Origin: Hofstenia miamia
Lineage: Eukaryota > Xenacoelomorpha > Acoela > Hofsteniidae
Length of the DNA stretch: 64,000 bases
Assembly (NCBI GenBank): GCA_900660155.1
Contig: CABFPE010000031.1
Location: forward strand, 243,304 to 307,303
Reading direction: 5' to 3'
Part shown: positions 60,111 through 64,000 of the stretch, piece by piece
How positions within the stretch are numbered: the stretch's first letter is position 1
Layout of the letters: every line of letters begins with the position of its first letter
The notes under the pieces: generated by a model
The model's input: only the letters and a program-made list of their open reading frames with translations
Told to the model about the DNA's origin: nothing
Database searches by the model: none
Position numbers and translations under genes: made by a program

Positions 60111-60339
60111 AGTCCCGGTAGTGGTAGGGTAGTTGTAGGCAGTGAGTAAGAAGCATATGAGATACTTGGAGGAGTTGGGAGTACCAAAGTGGGGAGGAAC
60201 AGGAGCACAACAGAAGCACAGCTAGAGTCCAGCTAGAGTCCTGAGGAAAGCTCTCAGACTCCCTGGGAACTGGTGAGTTCCCGGAGCTGAGAGGGATACC
60301 AGCATGAAGCTGTGAGATGCAAGGATAATAATTAATAAT

Positions 60340-60796
60340 ACAAATAATAATGACTTTATTTAGCCGCTGAAGGCATACACAACAAAAACATAAAAACAAG
60401 TCAAGTTTTGCGACAGCGAGGACAGTCACAGGAAATAAAATAGGAGCAAATGGAAGAGTAGGCGAAGTTGGAGAAGGGCTCAGCAAAGAGGAAAGCCATC
60501 AAAGATTTCTTGAAGCTCGGTGGCAGGGAAAAGAAATCAATCGCTGTTGGAGGGTTGAGAGTCAAGATGTAATTAGCAGCAGTACAAGCACGATTGAAAA
60601 ACGAGTGAAGGGTGCGATGTTTCTTCGTACGACGAATGGAGAAGGTGACAACATCATCAGAGCGAGTGCAGCAGGAATTAGAGAACTTAATGAAATCAAA
60701 AGGATCAAGATCCAATTTGTGAGTCAGTAGTCGATTGAACAGGAGGAGATCACAGGCATGGAAGTAGAGTGACAGCGGGAGAGTGGAGAATTTCAT
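60340..60796 (-). mobile_element. LINE fragment, nearly identical to 39.2-40.7 kb
   Basis: Minus-strand 3' end of the LINE at 39.2-40.7 kb. A 131-codon uninterrupted frame (60796-60401) begins at MKFSTLPLSLYFHACDLLLF and ends CDCPRCRK and a stop, followed by the same 3' UTR and tail. Only about a dozen substitutions in 400 bases distinguish the copies. It contains none of the 11-base duplications seen in the adjacent R2-like copy. 5' truncated within the C-terminal domain. Confidence 0.92.
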
Positions 60797-60924
60797 TAAT
60801 ATATCGAATTTGTACTTAGAACCATATTAATCAACAAAAATGGTCAAAATATAAATCAATGAAAAAGGTTTTTAGAAAATATATGAGGGTAGTGGTCAGA
60901 AATGACAGGCCTGCAAATCCGGCA

Positions 60925-61735
60925 ATTGCCGGGCAGGCCTGAGATGATATTAATTTTTACCAATCACCTAGAGCTGCAGTTTCAAAATCACTTCAGGTGC
61001 TCTCCAGGGCTCTCTTATAGGTCCCATCCTTTTCATAACCTATATGTCAGATCTCAATCCTGATAAAAGTTATCTAAACAAATACACTGACGATTTAATC
61101 ACAGTCACCAAACTTACCAAATGCTCCTCTAAAGTTGGGACGGAGGCAAACCAAGTTGCCTCGTTTTGTCAAGCTAATAACTTAAAACTCAACCAGCGGA
61201 AATGCCAGCAGATGCTTATCACCCGCTCTAAAACAGCCACATTTCTTCTTCCTGATTGTAAATCGATTGAAAATTCTGGGCGTCATTGTCGATAATCGTC
61301 TCACCTTTCAGAATCATTTCAACTCCTGCATCAAGAAGGCCTCCTCTCGCCTTGCCCTCCTTAGACAACTTAAATCTGTGTATGACCAAGGTGTGCTCCT
61401 TTTAGTATTTCGCTCATGCATTCTCTCAGCTATTGTTCTCTCCAGTTTTTGTTGGTATCAGACGGACAGTTGAGGACAAAGTTCAACGCCTTTTGAACCA
61501 AGCAGTGAGTATCATTTCCCCTCAACTCTCAGTGCCTAGTTTCCATCACATGAAACATCTTCTTGCAAAGAAGCTATTCATTAGTTGCTCCCACCAAACT
61601 CATCAACTTCATAGCCTCTATTCCGAAAAACACACCCTATCTGGACATCTAAAGCACTTCTCTTGCCATGTAAGCATAAGATCAAAACAGTTCTTCCCTC
61701 ACATGGCTTCCCTTACAGACTGAAATATCTTTTTA
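60925..61735 (+). pseudogene. Another LINE reverse transcriptase fragment (plus strand)
   Basis: Broken plus-strand frames: SGALQGSLIGPILFITYMSD (block B), LNKYTDDLITVTKL (block C; active site YTDD), NNLKLNQRKCQQMLI (block D), then after a frameshift KILGVIVDNRLTFQNHFNSC (block E). The C-terminal QRLLNQAVSIISP...FHHMKHL region follows and the ORF stops near 61723. The element ends in a (TCTA)n tail at 61764-61791, which is probably its 3' tail. Family differs from the other LINEs here. Confidence 0.82.
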
Positions 61736-61763
61736 TTTCCTTGTAATTGCTCAAATATACGTT

Positions 61764-61791
61764 TATCTATCTATCTATCTATCTATCTATT
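61764..61791. repeat. (TCTA)n microsatellite, likely LINE 3' tail
   Basis: Six to seven TCTA units directly after the plus-strand LINE fragment, continuing into TATA-rich sequence. Confidence 0.95.
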
Positions 61792-61798
61792 TATATAT

Positions 61799-62131
61799 CT
61801 ATATATATCTCATAGCAACAACTAACAACATAAACATTTTAAATACATCTTGCAAGTTTTTTTGGCATACTGGGTTACAAAATAATTCTTTCAATTTCCT
61901 CTTAACAATCGATGGTTTATTGGCAAGTCTGATATCAGTTGTCTTCTCGATGTGATTGGCAAGAATGAAGCATCTGTTCAGGAAGAAATTATCAGTTGAC
62001 TTCAATTTGGTTCTGCATTGAGAATACGATCGTATAGTTGAACTTCTGAAACAATAAGAAGAGTTTGAAGTTGAATCGAATTCGATATCAATGTCATAGC
62101 ATCTATTAAATAATTTATTAAAAAAAGACAA
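61799..62131 (-). pseudogene. LINE ORF2 C-terminal fragment (minus strand)
   Basis: A 110-codon minus-strand frame reading SSTIRSYSQCRTKLKSTDNF then FLNRCFILANHIEKTTDIRL and PSIVKRKLKELFCN. The pattern R..R....FF.NR....N.......S...FK.KL is that of the extreme C-terminus of CR1/jockey-type LINE reverse transcriptases. It lies tail-to-tail with the plus-strand LINE fragment, sharing the TCTA/TATA tract between them. Confidence 0.6.
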
Positions 62132-63427
62132 GATCCAGAAATTGTAAGTGTAAAGACATAGGCATCAACTCTTTACCTTTAACCGCTCTGTATAAATTGA
62201 TATATTAATAATACTTGGGGAATCTCTGTAATCTTGTCTCGGTTCCAGTTGCAAGAATTATCGTCAGCTGAAATCCCATTCAAAACATTCAATTTCATCT
62301 GCGAAATTATCCGAGAAAACATTTTGCTCATTGTATGTGATTAATACCTCAGAAATGTGTTAAAAATTAAAAATCCATGTTGTTACAAACTAGATTTAAT
62401 TTTTCAAAATATATACATCTGCTAGTTAATGTCAAAAATCAAATGAATCAACAAATATGATAATCCTGCGGTTTAATAACAATGCATTAATCAATCACAG
62501 TTATTTCTGGCGAATTACACGTTTAACAGTCTGTCAAATCCGACACAATGATGTTTCTAGTGTCAATACAAAGTTCATCAAATTTGTCGACTTACAAATC
62601 ATCTCACTAATAAAGAAATCATAGTTTAGATCAGTGGTGGCCAATCTTTTCCAATGTTGTTGGTTCATTGCCTACTTAGATGAAACAAGAAAATTTTAAT
62701 CAAATTCTATGTACAAGGAGTTACAAAAGCAAACACTGAAAAGTCCAAATACAATATTGGCAATTAACAGATAATGAGATCCCCGGGGTTGGAGCTGCTT
62801 CACCAACTTCTTCAAATTTCGTGTCAAATTTCTCAACCCACTCTAATATCTCTGCGTTCTGTGATATCAAGTCGATTTCTTGGCTTAGTCAGATCATTTT
62901 TATACGTGAAAACCCACAGTCAACAAGAGGCGCGAATATTTTGCTGCAACAGAAGGTGGTCGGTGTCATTTACATAGCAATGAAACTCTTTTACTTGTAG
63001 CTCATTTGGTCTTCATAATCGTTACGTAGCTCCAGCAAGTTCCCTTGTAGGCCATCAATATCAGATGGATTGAATATCCAATCAGGGATAAATCGTCATG
63101 GTGAGGATGTTGTCTGGTCATCAACTGCAACAGTCAGATGGGTGAGTTAAATTTCGATGTTTTAGAAAATTTAATGAAATGAATGTTTTGATGATGCTTT
63201 GTGTGCGAGCCATTCATCGTTCATGAGGCTTGTCATCGCTCACTTGAAGAAATCTCTATGCGCGAAGTCAAATACTCTTGTTCTACTGCTGCTCCTAATT
63301 CTTCCTTGTCTATGCATTTCAACAAATTGATCTCTGCCAACGCTTTGTTTGTATTTCTACTGTCGTTTTGTACTTTTAGATCATGTTTCTCCGATAATTT
63401 CTTTTTGATTTTTTAAACATGTTGTAT
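62132..63427. other. Non-coding stretch with weak transposon traces
   Basis: At 62634 CAGTGGTGGCCAATCTTTT resembles a hAT-type end, and a minus-strand trace KPRNRLDITERRDIRVG near 62830-62880 resembles hAT C-terminal wording, but no partner end was found. A minus-strand frame near 63250-63415 (LKVQNDSRNTNKALAEINLL) is unrecognised. Confidence 0.35.
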
Positions 63428-63610
63428 CTAGTAATATCCGGTTGTCATACTTGAGGCTTCATCACCACACGCACGAGAAAGCTCTTGTAGAATAGTGGCT
63501 GGATCACATTGGCGCAAAACGAAGAAACTGATGGCACTTCTATTCTCCACAACTGATAACATATTTATTTGACACACTAGGTTTAAAATACAATTATTAT
63601 TTGAAATCAA
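63428..63610 (-). pseudogene. mariner-type transposase N-terminal HTH fragment
   Basis: Minus-strand frame with SVVENRSAISFFVLRQCDPA then TILQELSRACGDEASSMTTG and YY, matching the first helix-turn-helix of mariner-type transposases (RxxIxFxxxxGxxAxxIxxxLxxxYGDxAxSxxTVxxW). Only this piece remains; no catalytic region or ends nearby. Confidence 0.5.
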
Positions 63611-63979
63611 TATAAATATAACAGATAATTGTGCTTAATTTATACAATACATAGCTTATGCAGATCAGATACTTATTATAGTGAGACATCATGTAATAAC
63701 TGTCTTATTGATTACAATTAGAGTCACCGCAATTTTTTGTCAAATATGACACCAACTGCAAAATTGCTGGATTTTCAAATATACATTAGAAAAACTCTAA
63801 AGCCAATTCAGATAGTAAGTTATAGATGATGTTTTCTATAACCAATTCGAATACAAAAAATGTAATATATAAAACATCAAGCTATAAGGCATAAAATTTG
63901 TAGCTAAATTGTAGCAAACAGGCAGAATCTTGGAGTTTTAATGACGTTTTAAAAAACATTACTGATCTAATCAAATGTG

Positions 63980-63999
63980 AATATATATATATATATATA
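63980..63999. repeat. (AT)n microsatellite at window end
   Basis: About ten AT units. Confidence 0.95.
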
Positions 64000-64000
64000 A

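Larger units (their letters stand above)
57037..60320 (+). mobile_element. R2/NeSL-type non-LTR retrotransposon, long copy B
   Basis: Read on the plus strand, this copy covers an N-terminal DNA-binding region, reverse transcriptase, zinc-binding motif, restriction-like endonuclease and 3' UTR (ending near ATACCAGCATGAAGCTGTGA). It starts beside a short (TAA)n run at about 57020 and ends against another AT-rich run before the LINE fragment at 60.34 kb. Its second half carries many exact 11-base duplications and deletions relative to copy A at 22.6-24.1 kb (see findings). Sense strand is strongly G/A-rich, unlike the surroundings. Confidence 0.9.

Noticed and set aside
62634-62660. hAT-like end CAGTGGTGGCCAATCTTTT
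   Set aside because: No matching right end or target duplication found in the remaining sequence; kept only as a note.
1-64000. CRISPR arrays, bacterial operons, rRNA or tRNA genes
   Set aside because: No regularly spaced repeat-spacer array, no ribosome binding sites and no cloverleaf-like or rRNA sequence recognised; the window is eukaryotic nuclear DNA.

Overview
This is a stretch of AT-rich nuclear DNA from an animal, probably an invertebrate; I cannot name the lineage. The evidence is short coding exons bounded by GT...AG splice sites and separated by introns of 0.1 kb to several kb, pieces of two housekeeping-type genes (pyridoxamine 5'-phosphate oxidase and a calpain), and a mixture of old and young transposable elements (hAT, mariner, Merlin, another Tc1/mariner relative, a Ty3/gypsy relic and several non-LTR retrotransposon families). 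There are no bacterial-style operons. Most long open frames are pieces of transposons, not host genes.

Layout. 1-29.5 kb is mostly non-coding. It holds a hAT relic (0.13-1.35 kb), small inverted-repeat elements, a three-copy dispersed repeat, a truncated LINE tail (21.6 kb), an R2-like retrotransposon fragment on the minus strand (22.6-24.1 kb), one isolated exon (25.2 kb) and a LINE reverse-transcriptase fragment (26.8-27.8 kb). 29.5-36.5 kb is a PNPO gene on the minus strand. Only its first coding exon and last exon were found, and the 6.5 kb between them carries a decayed gypsy pol, a mariner fragment and a cluster of a 14-base repeat. 36.9-37.2 kb is a hAT-type MITE.

38.7-44.5 kb is an unrecognised plus-strand gene. 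Seven exons have agreeing phases; a non-LTR element sits in its first intron, and the last exons encode a degenerate EF-hand-like helical region. 45.9-47.4 kb has a possible fibronectin-III-like exon (plus) and a probable terminal exon (minus). 48.5-51.3 kb has two Tc1/mariner-superfamily elements, the second almost complete with both ends. 53.9-55.4 kb is a Merlin element with about 130-base terminal inverted repeats. 56.7-56.9 kb is a calpain exon carrying the catalytic cysteine. 57.0-60.3 kb is a long R2-like element, followed tail-to-tail by a LINE fragment. 60.9-63.6 kb holds more LINE and mariner remnants.

The strongest unexplained signal is inside the 57.0-60.3 kb R2-like copy. From about 57.9 to 60.24 kb it carries at least 16 perfect and 3 imperfect tandem duplications, every one exactly 11 bases. 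Against the second copy at 22.6-24.1 kb it also shows about nine deletions of exactly 11 bases. Deletions and duplications mostly come in pairs, so total length is conserved while the frame is shifted in blocks. This is either a systematic assembly/consensus register error or an unusual slipped-conversion process.
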